From the NCBI GenBank assembly GCA_032717465.1, contig CM064697.1:3235501-3299500 (forward strand): a DNA stretch of 64,000 nt, in the 5' to 3' direction. Positions within the stretch are counted from its first letter, which is position 1; the number at the start of each line of letters is the position of its first letter. Made by a program: the position numbers and the translations under genes. Below, in pieces: positions 1-12,200 of the stretch. Source of the stretch: Coenobita brevimanus. Its lineage: Eukaryota > Arthropoda > Malacostraca > Decapoda > Coenobitidae. A model generated the notes under the pieces. The model made no database searches, was not told the origin of the DNA, and saw only the letters and a list, made by a program, of their open reading frames with translations.

Positions 1-437
1 TCCATTCTCTTCTGTCTTTCTTTCCTTCATTCTTTCCTCATCCTTCTGCCTGCGGGTGACTTTACACTCCCACTGCTGTCTTTCTTTCCTTCATTCTTTC
101 CTCTTCCTTCTGCCTGTGGGTGACTCTGCACTTAGTGACAAGCCAAATGGTTTCCTGTACACCAGGAAACCATTTACTATGCTGGGTGGTAACCATATAA
201 CCAAAGTTTGGTGCCTGGTGGTTTAGTGAGTAATTACGGCGCTCCAGTCGGATTGATCCGGTGAAGGTTTATATCCAATCGGTGATTGGGATTTATTGCT
301 CATTCAATGCCACTCACGGATGAGTGAGGCTGGTCACTCTCATATTAAGTGCCAGGACCAACTTGCCCAACTCTGGGCTGCTGCACTCTTCATGGCGCAA
401 TGTAGAATTGGATGATGAATGAATGAATGAATGAATT
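1..437 (+). mobile_element. SINE-like element, copy 1 (hairpin head, tRNA-like body, ATGA tail)
   Basis: Order: pyrimidine-rich lead (1-120); perfect 13-bp hairpin AAATGGTTTCCTG (145-157), 5-nt loop, complement (163-175); a conserved segment GGTGGTAACCATATAACC; then a tRNA-like part with a box A-like TGGTTTAGTGAG (219-230) and a box B-like GGTTTATATCC (266-276) 35 nt apart; then a 3' body ending in GGATTGGATGATGAATGAATG. Internal pol III-like boxes and a simple-sequence tail indicate a tRNA-derived SINE (inference). Related copies occur at 1546, 9663, 17405, 18825, 20454, 20699 and 56711. Confidence 0.7.
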
Positions 438-1405
438 TGGTGGACTAGTGCAGAGTTTTGCTGATGTCTGTGAGCATTGTGCTTTGAGAGTAAATGTAGC
501 AAAGAGTAAAGTGATGGTAATCAAGAGAGAAGGTGACTCCCAGTGTGATGTTATAGTGAATGGAGAGAGACTGGAATTGGTGAGAGAGTTCAAATACCTG
601 GGTACAGTAGCAGAAAAGAGAGGAAAATGTGCAAAAGAAGTAGAAAGTAGAGTGACACAAGGAAAGAAAGTAGCTGCAGCTATGAAGGCCTTGATAAGAA
701 AGAGAGGCTTGAGTGATGCAGCTGCACGAGGCTTACATGAAGGAGTGTTAGTGCTAACTTTAACATATGGGTGTCAGTATGGTATGGCATGAAAATGAAA
801 AGTCAAGTGAGAGAAGTGGAGATGGGACTGCTGAGGAATTTATGTGGGGTACAGAGAGTGGATAGAATACACAATAATGTGATTCGCGAAAGATGCGGAG
901 TGAGGAAGTCCGTGGACACCAGAATAGAAGAGAGTGTACTGAGATGGTATGGTCATGTGGAGAGAATGGATAACAATAGAGTGGTGAAAAGGTATATCTG
1001 AGCAAATTTGAAGGAGGAAGAAGGTGAGGTAGGCCAAGGAGAAGGTGGAGGGATATGGTGGATGAGTGTGCGAGGAAGATATGTATGGTAGTCAATGAGG
1101 CTAGGGGACTGACAAGAGATCGAGCTGGGTGTACGAAGGTTGTGAGAAGATGTGCCTGATCAAGGATTTGGCACCCCTTTTTCATGTGACAGCATTCGGA
1201 TTGAGTCTGTCAGATACGTTTAAGTGAAGCTGCAGAATGTGGTGAAAGTTTTATGGCATATCAGATAGAGCCAGGATTCTGGGGGCTTGAATGATGAGTG
1301 AATGGAAGTGTGGCCCATTGGATTGGGCAAACTTGGGCTGTCTGGACATTGCTACTCCTCACTCTCCCCTAGGGTGGGAAAGGAGGTCCAGATGATGATG
1401 ATGAT
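438..1405 (+). pseudogene. Non-LTR retrotransposon (LINE family A) 3' part, reverse transcriptase fragment
   Basis: The 427-792 frame carries the C-terminal part of a LINE reverse transcriptase: ALRVNVAKSKVMV, LVREFKYLGTV and a following helical stretch. A frameshift near 770 moves the protein to the next frame, which reads VREVEMGLLRNLCGV, NNVIRERCGVRKS and the family signature VLRWYGHVERMD before a stop near 1001. After it comes a 3' UTR (about 1240-1405) that ends in a short GATGAT run. The 5' end, including endonuclease and catalytic YADD, is missing, so this is a dead 5'-truncated copy. The 3' UTR recurs at 10755, 11760 and 21296. Confidence 0.85.
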
Positions 1406-1545
1406 TGTCACTTTACATGTTAACTAGCGTTGATGAGATACATTCTCATCAAAGCTTGCAAGCAGGTAAACTCTGACAATTTATATGTTGTATTTATGTT
1501 TTGCAGTGCTCAAACATTGGATTTTTTTTTTTCCTTTTTCTTTTT

Positions 1546-2090
1546 AGGTGAGGGCGCCTTTGTGGTAGGTGGGGGTGCCTACCATCCACTCACTTGATGT
1601 AGTGCTGCTTTGGGTGTCTGCCCTTTCCTCTCTTCCATCCTTCCTCTTCTGTCTTTCTTTCCTCCATTCTTTCCTCTTTCTTCTGCCTACAGGTGACTTT
1701 ACACCTCCTCTTCTGTCGTTCTTTCCTTCATTCTTTCCTCTTCCTTCTGCTTGTGGTGATTCTACACTGAGTGACAAGCCAAATGGTTTCCTGTACACCA
1801 GGAAACCATTTACTACAATGAGTGGCACCCATATCCTGTAACCAAATTATGGCGCCTGGTGGTTTAGTGGATAATTAAGGTGCTCCGGTCGGACTGAGCC
1901 TGTGTAGGTTTATATCCAAGGGGTGGTTGGGGTTTACTGCTCACATAATGCCACTCAGGGATGAGTGAGGCTGGGCACTCTCATCTTAAAGGTCAGGAGC
2001 AAATTGCCTAGACCCGGGTTCCTGTGTTCCTTATGGGGCGAGATAGGATTGGATGATGAATGGATGGTTGGATTTTTTTTTTTTTTTTTA
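1546..2090 (+). mobile_element. SINE-like element, copy 2
   Basis: The most complete copy. It starts with a segment containing CCATCCACTCACTTGATGTA, has a CTTTCC-rich pyrimidine stretch (1620-1750), then the identical perfect hairpin (stems 1781-1793 and 1799-1811), box A-like TGGTTTAGTGG (1860-1870), box B-like GGTTTATATCC (1907-1917), and ends in GGATTGGATGATGAATGGATGG followed by a T run at 2073-2089. Confidence 0.7.
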
Positions 2091-2925
2091 TTGGCTGACA
2101 CCTGTTCTCACACATTTTTCTGACATCAAATTATACTCATTCTGTAATAGGCTGTAGAAGTTTGTCTGTCTTACTCAAGCACTGGATGGTTCATTGTGAT
2201 ATTTCATCGTTAATGAAATTACATGATTATACTTCTTTGCTGTAGATACAAAATGATTGCATACTATTATGAGAAGTATTTGGTGCAGCAGTAACACCTT
2301 AGATGGTAGTAATAGTCTGAAAAATTCTTCACATTCCATGGTATTTGGATGTAAAATGGAACTTTAAGCAGATCTGGCAAGTTAAGGTAGACCTGTCTCA
2401 GATATGATAGACTCTAGTTTGCTGTCATGCTTATCTGTTATTGTACATCAACTTACAGTATACACAGTATAGCATGACACACCCATGGCAGTCACCATCA
2501 TTCCAGTACAGGTTTATTGTACAGTCAGGCTGGCAAGGTTAGTTGTGTTCAAGAACTTGGGCTTCTTATATTGTGTTATGTTTTATCAGTGAGAATGTAG
2601 TAAATGTTGAACTCCATAGCTTGCCAAATGCCTTAACTTTTAGCTTCTTCCATCCTGTGTTGATTTAGCCATATTCAGCCCTACAGACTCCAGAAAATAT
2701 AGGATTTTTTTTTTTTTTTTTTTTTTAATACAGTTCTGTTATTGCATCTGAAGTTTTCAGTTTTAGTGGAAATTTATTAATTGTTTTTATTCAGTACATA
2801 TGTATTTATCTGATTTTTATTTTACTTCTCATTATATTCTCCACCATTGTTAATGTACAGTACTGTATCGTTGTAATGCCCAGCTCTTGCACTGTTAAGT
2901 ATGTCAATGACAGTGTCACCCACAG
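2091..2925 (+). other. CSN7 upstream region
   Basis: AT-rich, non-repetitive apart from a T run at about 2705-2726. No TATA box or CpG-rich core can be singled out. It may hold a non-coding first exon or the CSN7 promoter, but nothing in the bases decides which. Confidence 0.3.
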
Positions 2926-2941
2926 CTTTGAGAACAAGGGG

Positions 2942-3100
2942 ATGGGAGAGAAGGCTTCACAGGCCAACCCTATGGAGCAATACCTCATCCTAGCCAAAGG
3001 GGCCAAAGGGGCAGCAGCTGTGCAGCTTGTGAAGCAGGTGCTTGAAGCACCAGAGGTCTATGTATTTGGGGAACTTCTAGATATGTCCAACATTACCGCT
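2942..3100 (+). CDS. CSN7: CSN7 coding exon 1
   Basis: Encodes residues 1-53, from MGEKASQ to the conserved [12 protein letters not shown], ending in phase 0 at donor GTAAGT (3101). The frame is open upstream to an ATG at 2876, but those 22 extra residues do not resemble family members. An AG at 2924-2925 (after CACCCAC) could be the acceptor that starts this exon, which would leave about 16 nt of leader before the ATG; its pyrimidine tract is poor, so the true 5' end is uncertain. Confidence 0.9.
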
Positions 3101-6100
3101 GTAAGTTAGCAGGATTGCTGTAAGTTAGCTGCAGCTGAGTACAGATGTATTTTTTAATTATCATGCATCTTCATTTCAAAGTTGTAGAGGGTTATCCACT
3201 ACTCTGAGGCTCTAGGAAAATGACAGAATGTCCATTATTAACTAACAGATTTATATGAAACTCCATCAGTACAAACTTCAGTCTGTGTCACTGATTTAGC
3301 ACATTCCTGAAATTCTCCAACATTTTAATTTCATGAGACACATTCTGGAAATTAAATGTTGCTTATCCACAAGCACAGTACTGAGTGGGCATCTGTTGGT
3401 CAAGTGTGTTGATCCAGTGATTAGGCCTTACTGGATAACTGTCTGCACATAAAGGGTTTAATAACAAGCCACACACACCAGAAGAGCTTAAAGAAAACAT
3501 TATTAGGGAGAATGGAGCATCCCAGTGGTTAAGTTGCACCGAAAATTGCAAGTTTGGAACTCCGGGATCATTTATATTTCAGTACTGAAGGGGATTGCTT
3601 TGAAACTTGGTGTGACTGTGGATAAATTGTATTTGAATGAAGGGATTAAGTACCAAAGTACCAAACTCCTGTTAGATTGGTTAATTGACAGGGAAAATGT
3701 TGACATTATTCTTGGCCCTCAGAGCTGTAAATTACCATATACCAAACAGTTAGAACATACACACACAAAAAAAAATTAGTTGAAAGTATCCATATGCCGT
3801 AAGTTGCTGATATGTTTTCTTTCCAGTCAACATCTTATTAATTGATGTATATTTGCTTTTTTTTCCAGCCATCTCATTTTTGTTTTTTTAATGGTGTGCT
3901 TTTCTTCACCTGTCTCCTGAAGGAACAACTGTTGCTGCTCCCAGCCTTTAGTTCCATCATTTTGCATTAAGAAGAAAAAAAAAACATCAAAAACAACTCA
4001 GAGAGGTTGGAGAATGGGTAGACCCTTCTTATATTGATTATAGGGATGTGATGAGCCCGCTTCCCAATGCTGTGTTGTTGTCAGCTTCATAACTCTTCAG
4101 TTCAGGAGAGATGGCAATAGTACCTTGAACATCCTTTCTTCTCCAGGTCATATCTCATAGAGTCAAATAGTCTTTCTCAGGATCTGCCCATCTTCTGTTT
4201 ACATTGAAAATGAGGAAGGAATGTGGTGACATATCTTCGTTTTCTTTGCAACCCTAATAGGATACCAGTATCAGACCTTTTTACTAACAAATCTTGTTTC
4301 TTGGCAGCTCAAAAACAATGCCCAGCATGCACCATATTACGAACTACTGCAGTTGTTTGCGTACGGAGTGTACGGTGACTATGTACGTGAATCAGCCAAG
4401 TTTCCCCAGCTTACACCTGCCATGCTGACTAAGCTAAGGCACCTCACTATTGTTTCCATGGCAACTGGGCAGAAAAGCATCCCACTGCCGACCCTTGGAA
4501 ACCAGCTTGGTCTTTCCTCCACAAGAGAACTAGAAGATCTCATCATTGAAGCAATGTACACAGGTTAGTACACTGAATAGGTGCATACAGTATTGAAGGT
4601 ATTGTATCTGCAGATTGAAGGCAGTAGTGTTCATGAGCATATTATTTCTTTTGTAGAGCAGTAACAGATTGATTCCCAAGGAAGTGGGCAATCATGAATT
4701 AGTGTGAAAGGATAAGGTATGTAGAGCATCAGTAGAGAGATTAGGCTCATTTTTACTAAAGCCTGTTTGATCTCTTCTGAGAAGAAAAGATCCTTAAGTT
4801 TTTGGAAGCTGACATCTGATTGCTTGTCAGAGTGCATTCATTAGTAATGATATACAGTATTTTAAGTATTTTTTTATTATAAGGGTTATAGTAATTGTTT
4901 CTGACAAGAAGATTACTCATACGGAATATACTGTATATACAGTAGACGTTCATGTTAGTGAACCTTAGTAGACCGGATATTGGATTTAATGGACATTACA
5001 AAGGCCATCGAATATCCATTGGCCATAATGAACAGTGTCTGTTGAATGGGATGCAGTGGGTCAAGTAAATGTGTTCCCTACCTATTTGATTCCAACCTGT
5101 CCTGAAACTGTCCTTTCCTCATTGCATTTGCTTAGTTGTAATGTCGGACTATAGTTATGCTGTGCTAGTCATGAAGAAGTGCTATGACAAGGATGTGAAA
5201 TGAGCTGCTATTGTACTCATCTATTTTCATACTGTACATACACTTGAGATCTCACCTCATGGGGGGACCATCAGATATGATGTATTATCAGCTTTATTTG
5301 ATCTGGCTTCCCCCCTAATTAGTCCGTTATAGTGAGGGTCTGCTTTATACTTCATTGTATAGAGAGAGAAACAGACAGACAGAGACTGAGGGAGTGTTAT
5401 TTGCTTAGAGTACCGATAACTGAAAAACAAGACCTTACAAAGTCTATTTGGTGGCTTAGATATGTGTGAAATTTTTAGTTGTGCCGAATCAACGCTTTTG
5501 GACAAAGTTTTACGAGTTCCTTGATTTATTCCCACAGTATGGTAAATTATATGTCATTAATGCAACCTTAAGTTGATTTGGCAGGAGAACATGTCACATG
5601 TATCTAGGCCACCAGATAGACTTTGTAAGGCTTCATTTTTAAATTAATCTATGCAAATATTTACTGTATATATATTTTTTACTTGAGTAATCTTATCATC
5701 AGAAATGGTTATTATAACCCATATAATAAACATTATTTTAAATAAGAAATAATTAATGAATCCATACAGACAACCAGTTAGCTGTCAGCTTTCGAAAGCT
5801 TAAAGCTCTTCTCTTGTCAGAAGAGACTGAATAGGCTTTGGCATAAACTGTATCAATACAGCCTCTGCTGTACATTCTGATTGCTTAACAGTGAACAGTA
5901 GCATGCTGTGTGAAAAATGTTCTTCGGTTGATAGTGTAAGATTGTTAGAAGGACAGGAATATTTGCAATCTAATATTCATTTCCCAATTGTGTTACAGAT
6001 ATCATCCATGGCAAGTTAGATCAGAAGAATGGCATCTTGGAGCTAGACCATGCCATTGGCCGAGACATCAAACCAGAAGATTTACCAGATATTGTTGCAA

Positions 6101-6243
6101 CTCTGCAGGTTAGTTAAAATGTTTAATTGTTTTCTCATTGTGTCACTCTAGGCTCTTTTTCTCGTAGGGTTGTCAAGAATATATAATTTGTATTTTATGG
6201 ATAACTGAAGATTTTAATGTTCCTTTCAAGAGGAAGTGTGCCC

Positions 6244-6286
<43 letters not shown>

Positions 6287-9200
6287 TGTTGCATGTGATT
6301 ATCTCATATAAGCAGGATTTTGACCAATGCACCATGAAGTTTCTCGTAGGAGCAGCAGCGTCACAATTTTTATGTACAGGAATCCCTCCAGTATCAGATG
6401 TAATAGAGCCAGAGGCATCTGTGGGTAGTGGCTCCATCCGGTTAGTGGACTTCTCCCGTGGTCCCCATTTGTACCCAACCTAACTTTGAAAGCCAGCGTA
6501 AAAGGCCACTACAGTACATCATTTAGCACTTGTTCCTGTTGTTTAACCCGCCCCGTACTGACTGCTTTATTACCCAACCCACCCCCAAAACCTGACAACA
6601 ATTCCCCCCCCCCCCCAAACCTCCACTTTTTATGAGAAACATTGAGAATTCATAGAGAAATCATTCACCTGAGGTTTTAAATACCACTACAGGTAAGAGT
6701 ACCCTTACCTGGCTAAGTTTTCAATGGCGTCTGGCTCCTGAGATAACGAGTTCAATGTGAGGGGTAACTATTTCTGTGTAGTACAAGAGTATATTGGTTT
6801 TTCACACAGTAATATAGGCGATATAAGCATTATTTCACTCACCAAACTCCACCTTTTTTGGTGACATTACCTGCTCATCATTTCTTGTCTCCATGTAAAT
6901 TTTGTCCTCCACATTGTCATCGATTGGGGAATTACTCTCGCCTTGAATTTCGTACCGTGGTGCGACATATCTTTACTGGCCAGGTCACTAGTAACAGGTG
7001 AGTTGCTGAGACAATGGCGTGCGGGAGGGGGGGGGGGAAACGAGGAGTAAGGCATTTCCCCGCCTGGCATTGGGTAGAGGAAGGTGTTCCGTGTATACGT
7101 ACCAAAAATCACGCGCGAAATATGAAAAATGTGCAAATGGTGGACCTTGCAATTGCAAAACATACACCGTGCATTATGGGAACTGAGTGTGAAAAAAAGT
7201 TGCAATGTGCATCATATGTCGTGGGTACGAGGCGGGTTAATACCACTCATTTTGGTCAAGCAGACCTATAAACCACAGCCAAACAATTACCATGGTCTAA
7301 CAAACTCATCAGCCACAGACAAGCAATCACCACTGCAGGGCCATACCCTGCTGTGGCATGAAAAAAGTGAAAAAAATGGCTACACAAGAAAAATGCAGTG
7401 GGCACACAAAACATAATGGTAAAGTGGAATAAAATCATGGTAAGATAGAATAATATCATGGTACAGTACAGTGAGCTAGAATAAAATTAGTGTCAGCACC
7501 CACAATTTGACTATCCTGCATTAGTCTAACTGAGGATCTCCTGCTTCTAAAGAGTCAGTACTACCCTCTTCCTTTTCCTTGGTGAAGTGGGCATCATCAC
7601 ACACCCTAGGAAGTGGCATGCAAGGAATAGCAAGGCATGAAGCAGGTAGGGAACCACCATGAAAGCTACCACGTGTGCCACCGTAACAACAGTCTGGGAA
7701 GAGCTGCTTACTGCACAAGCAACGTGCAGGAACTGAAAACAAGCAATGGGGGTGTCTGGCAGATTTAGGGTAAACAAACCAGTCCTACAAGGCGGCACCA
7801 CAGGGCTATTCTCGCCCGTCTGGACAGAAATCTCTCGAGCGACCATAATTTCAAAACAGACTCAAGCATTTTGTCCAGATATGGGGAAAAAATATATGAA
7901 TAATGGTTTGGAACAGCCAGGTCACAGCATCCAGGTAATGGATGGTCTGGGTAATGGCCTTGCTGATAATCAAGAGATTACTGTAATACTAGGCTAGCTG
8001 TTATCTCTCATCCCTACCCACAAGGTTGAGCCCAGAAACAAAGGAAAAGTGGCTACTATGAACTATATTCATGCTCTCGTTGATTCAGTTGCCATGGCTT
8101 TAGTAACTGAGGAAGGCTCAAACCTGTCTTGAAAAAACTGTTCTTGATGCTAAACTCAAATGCAGGGCTGACATTGTCTAGTAAAAGAGAGGCATAGATG
8201 AAATTATCAGACATAACACGTCACACTAAAGTTATTTATTTATTTATTTATTTATTTATTTTGACTAGCTGTCAACTCACTCACGCTTTGACAGGAATGA
8301 GTCAAGCTTTTGTAGTCGTCAGTTTCTTGGCAACTGAGAAATTTTTGACCACAAGAACCCTGTAAATATGTCAAGTTGAGAGAAAATACATGGGTTCTTC
8401 ACAAAGTTCTCAGTCTCACCCAAAAAGAATCACAAGATAAAAGCTGTTTTTTGAACATTTCTCAACTTAGTCTCCCCCAAGTTCAGTGCACTTCGTCCAT
8501 GGACATTCAAGCAATGCTATCCTGCCGCAGAAGAAGGTTGCATCTTGAGCCTCCAGATACACATTAACAGCATTAGTGACTTCATCATCACTCCAAAAAC
8601 AGTGTCCCCTGCAGAGGGGATTTCAGTTTTTTAAAGCTGTGCCCACCAAAACTTTCCTCATGAAATTAAAATCAGTTTTGAGTAATATTTGAAAAACCCC
8701 ACTGTCATTACCCCATGAACTGGATGATGTCGGCATGCTGGCCTTTTTATTTGTATAATGGGGTATGGCAATGTACAGTATTAAAGGGATTGTTATGCAG
8801 AGTCTTCATAGATATTCTAGTAAAACATGCAAATTCAATTACTACATATTGTCATTTTAAGTTAATAATGCCCTAAACTCGTAAAAGAAAAAAAAGAAAG
8901 AAGGAAACTGGTCCCACTTCATTTCACAAACTTAAAAAAGTTTTTCATGATACAGTGCTGGTTGCAAATGCTAGACAAGAGCTTGGAAGACTGGTGCAGA
9001 ATTTTGGTATGCCTGTGAGCTTCATACCTTGAAAGGAAATTTAGACAAGAGTAAAGTGATTGTTGAGAGATTATGGAGAAAGAAATTGGTGAGAGAGTTT
9101 AAGTCCCTGGGTGCAGTGATAGAAAAGAGAGGTAAATATGCAGAAGAAATGGCAAGTAGATCTGCACAGAAAAGAAAATGGCTAGTGCTGTGAAAGCTGT

Positions 9201-12200
9201 GGTAAGTAACAGAGGGCCAAGTGTGACAGCTGCAAGAGGCGTGCATAAAGGAGTTTTAGTGCCTACTTTAATATACAGATGTTAGACTATTTTGTGGCTT
9301 AAAAATGAAAAATCAAGAGTAAGTGCAGTGGAAGTGAGGCTGCTGAAGAATGTGTGTGGAGTGTGGAGAGTTGACAGGATAAGGAATAATGAGATTCATG
9401 AAAGATGTGGAGCAAGAAAGTCTGTGTACATCAGTCAAACAAAGTGTACATAAGTGGTATGGTCATGTGGAGAGAGTGGGTGTGAATGAAGGTGATAAGG
9501 GTATACCTGAGCAAGTTACAGTAGAAGGTATGGGTAGGCTTTGTAGACCAAAAAAATGTGGTCAACTATGTGTGGGCAGCAGTGAGACATGGAGAGAGAT
9601 GAGGCAAGGGAACAGACAGCGGATCAAGCTAGTTGGAAGAGTTTTGTATGCAGAAGTGTCTTGACATTGAGTGACAAGCCAAATGGTTTCCTGTAAGCCA
9701 AGCAACCATTTACAACGCTGGGTGTTAACCATATAACCAAACCATACGTGCTCCCTACGTGTCAGCAAGTGGGTTGGTGGTGGGTTAATGCCCCTTCCTG
9801 TAAAACAAATAACTGAAAGTCAAATGGCCACCCCTTACAGGCTTATGGCATCAGGCAATAGATAGATAGATAGATAAAAGTGTATGATAAGGGTTTGATA
9901 ACTTTGTTATTTCAGGTTGAAGTGATACTGTAGCTATCAGAGTGACTCGAGCTGATGTGTGATCTGAAGCTTATTAACCTGCCCCATCTCGGTAGACTTT
10001 TAACCATTGACCTCTCCCAATTTTGGCAGATTTTCTATTTATATTTTTTGGACTAAAATCTTCGCTCTTTTATGAGAAACATTGAAAATTCATAGAGAAA
10101 GCGCTCACCTGAGCTTTAAAAATCCCGGTACAGGTAACAGTACCCTCACCTGGCTGTTTTCTAAGGGGCCTGGCTCCAGAGAAGACATGTTCTGTGGGAG
10201 GGGTAACTATTCCAAGCCACTCATAATAGGTATTTATTTATTTATTTGATACGAATTTATATGTAGTACAAGAGCATATTGGTTTTCACACAGTAGTATA
10301 GGCGATATAACATTGTTTCACTCACCAAACACATCAGCATACCACACTTTTTTTTGGCGACATTACCTGATCATCATTTCTAACTGTTTCTTCCTCTAAC
10401 GTTACGTAAACTTTGTCCTCCACATTGTCATCAATTGGGGAATCACCCTGGCCTTGAATTTCGTACCGTGGCGTGACATGTCTTTATTGGCTAGGTCACT
10501 GGTAACAGGTGAGTTGCCGAGACATTGGCGTGTGGGGGGGGGAGATCATGGGGGGTAAGGCATTGTCCCCTCCTGGCATCGGGTAGAGGAAGATGTCCTG
10601 TGTATAAGTACCAAAAATTGCGCGAAATTTGAAAAATGTGCAAATGATGGGCCTTGCAGTTACGGCGCATTTATATTCGTCAGCGGGAGTCACAGTGACA
10701 AAATGTTCGGATGTATATACTGTATACGTCAACAGGACATGGCTGGTTAAGTTTGGATGTGTATGCCTGTGAGGTGAAGTCAAGACTCTGGGGTTTGAAT
10801 GGTGAGTGAAGTAGAGTGTGACCCATTCAGTTGAGCAGACTTTGGTTAGTTTCTCCTTGTGTGTTATTTATTTATTGCTTGGCACCCTACCTCTTTCCAT
10901 CCTTGGGAGGGAAAAGAGGTTTGGATGATGATGAAAACTGTGAGAGTCTCAGCTTGGACTCTGATTCTGTTTACTTGTGGGTGAGTTTATCGCCTAAGAG
11001 TGATGATTGTGTGGCAGGTTAACACCTAAGAGTGATGATTGTGTGGCAGGTTAACACCTAAGAGTGATGATTGTGTGGCAGGTTAACAAGCTTGTATCCC
11101 TTTACATTAAAATATTCAAATATCTTCTCAGTCGTGGTGTGATACTTGTGACACAATGCTCTCCAACATTGACCAACTCATCACCCGTGCCAACTCAGAC
11201 AAAGAACGGCACCTCAAGCATCGCAACTCACTGGAGACAGAGGTAAGGAAAGGTAACATGTGAAGTAATCTCAACTATAGTTCATTTACCTTTATTTATA
11301 GGGGGCTTTTCATTGTTTTTCAGCCTGTAGAACTTAGCATGGTGGCAGAACAAGAAATACACTAAGGCTCTGCTTTCTTTCCGTAGAAGTTTCGTTTGCC
11401 TAACATCATATTCTTATGTTGATTTCATCTAACAAGTCAGTATTCAGGCTAAAAAGATGGTAATGTTAAACCAAAATGAAGTTAAGAAGTAAAGCAATAT
11501 CTCCAAAGCATTCCAATTGCAGCTTCCTGGTATTTGTGGTTTTCAGAGTATGAGGCAAGGTGGACCTAGAAGGAGATCAATATACTTTATGTGGTAAATG
11601 AGGGTAAGAAAGAGAGGTATAGGAGGTAATGAGGCAAGGGAACTGATAAGTGATTGAGCTGGCTTGATGAATTTTGTGGAGAAGTTTATGACAAAGGTTG
11701 GGTAGCCAGTTTTAACTTAACAATCATCTGATTAAGTCTGTCAGATGGGTGAGCGTGAAGCTACATGCGGAATGTTTTTTTGATGTTATTAGGTGGAGCC
11801 AGGATTCTGGGGCCTTGATTGGTGAGTGAATGAGAGTGCGGCTCATTCATTTTGGCAAACTTCAGTTAGTATCTCATTCTTGTCAATTTTCTTCTGGCTC
11901 TATAGACACCACCTCACCTCACTTTGGGATGGAAAAATAGGTCTGAATGATGATGTTGACCTAATAATCTTCTTGTGAATTCTTTTATTGTATCTACAAT
12001 GAACATGCAGTTTTGGAAATGGTGGTTATTTTCTACGTATAATATTGCATGTTCTTCTCTCATTTTTGGCAAGATTTGAACAGGTGATCATGGTGGCAGA
12101 AAATTATATACAGTATTACGGTTTTATCGGACTTCCTTTGCTGTGATTTCAGGTGCTTCATCCCCCATGTTCCATTTAATTTGTGTTCGGCATGTCTGTT

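Larger units (their letters stand above)
6109..11131 (+). other. CSN7 intron 3 (5.0 kb, transposon-rich)
   Basis: Contains a C-then-T homopolymer pair (6241-6283), two piggyBac-like elements, a mariner remnant, LINE family A copy 2, a SINE-like copy, a LINE tail and the 32-bp triplicate, listed separately. The stretch 7241-8220 is AT-rich unique sequence in which I see no gene; a (TTTA)n run lies at 8229-8262. Confidence 0.85.

Noticed and set aside
2876..2941. The upstream ATG at 2876 as the CSN7 start
   Set aside because: It would add 22 residues absent from the family, and a potential acceptor AG at 2924-2925 lies between it and the family-like start at 2942.
3525..3779. An 84-codon frame in CSN7 intron 1 containing [10 protein letters not shown], briefly reminiscent of a receptor ligand-binding motif
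   Set aside because: The likeness covers only a few residues, there are no splice borders of matching phase, and it ends in a simple (CA)n/A run.
10991..11086. A CRISPR-like array
   Set aside because: Three directly abutting 32-bp units without spacers in an animal intron; a simple tandem duplication.
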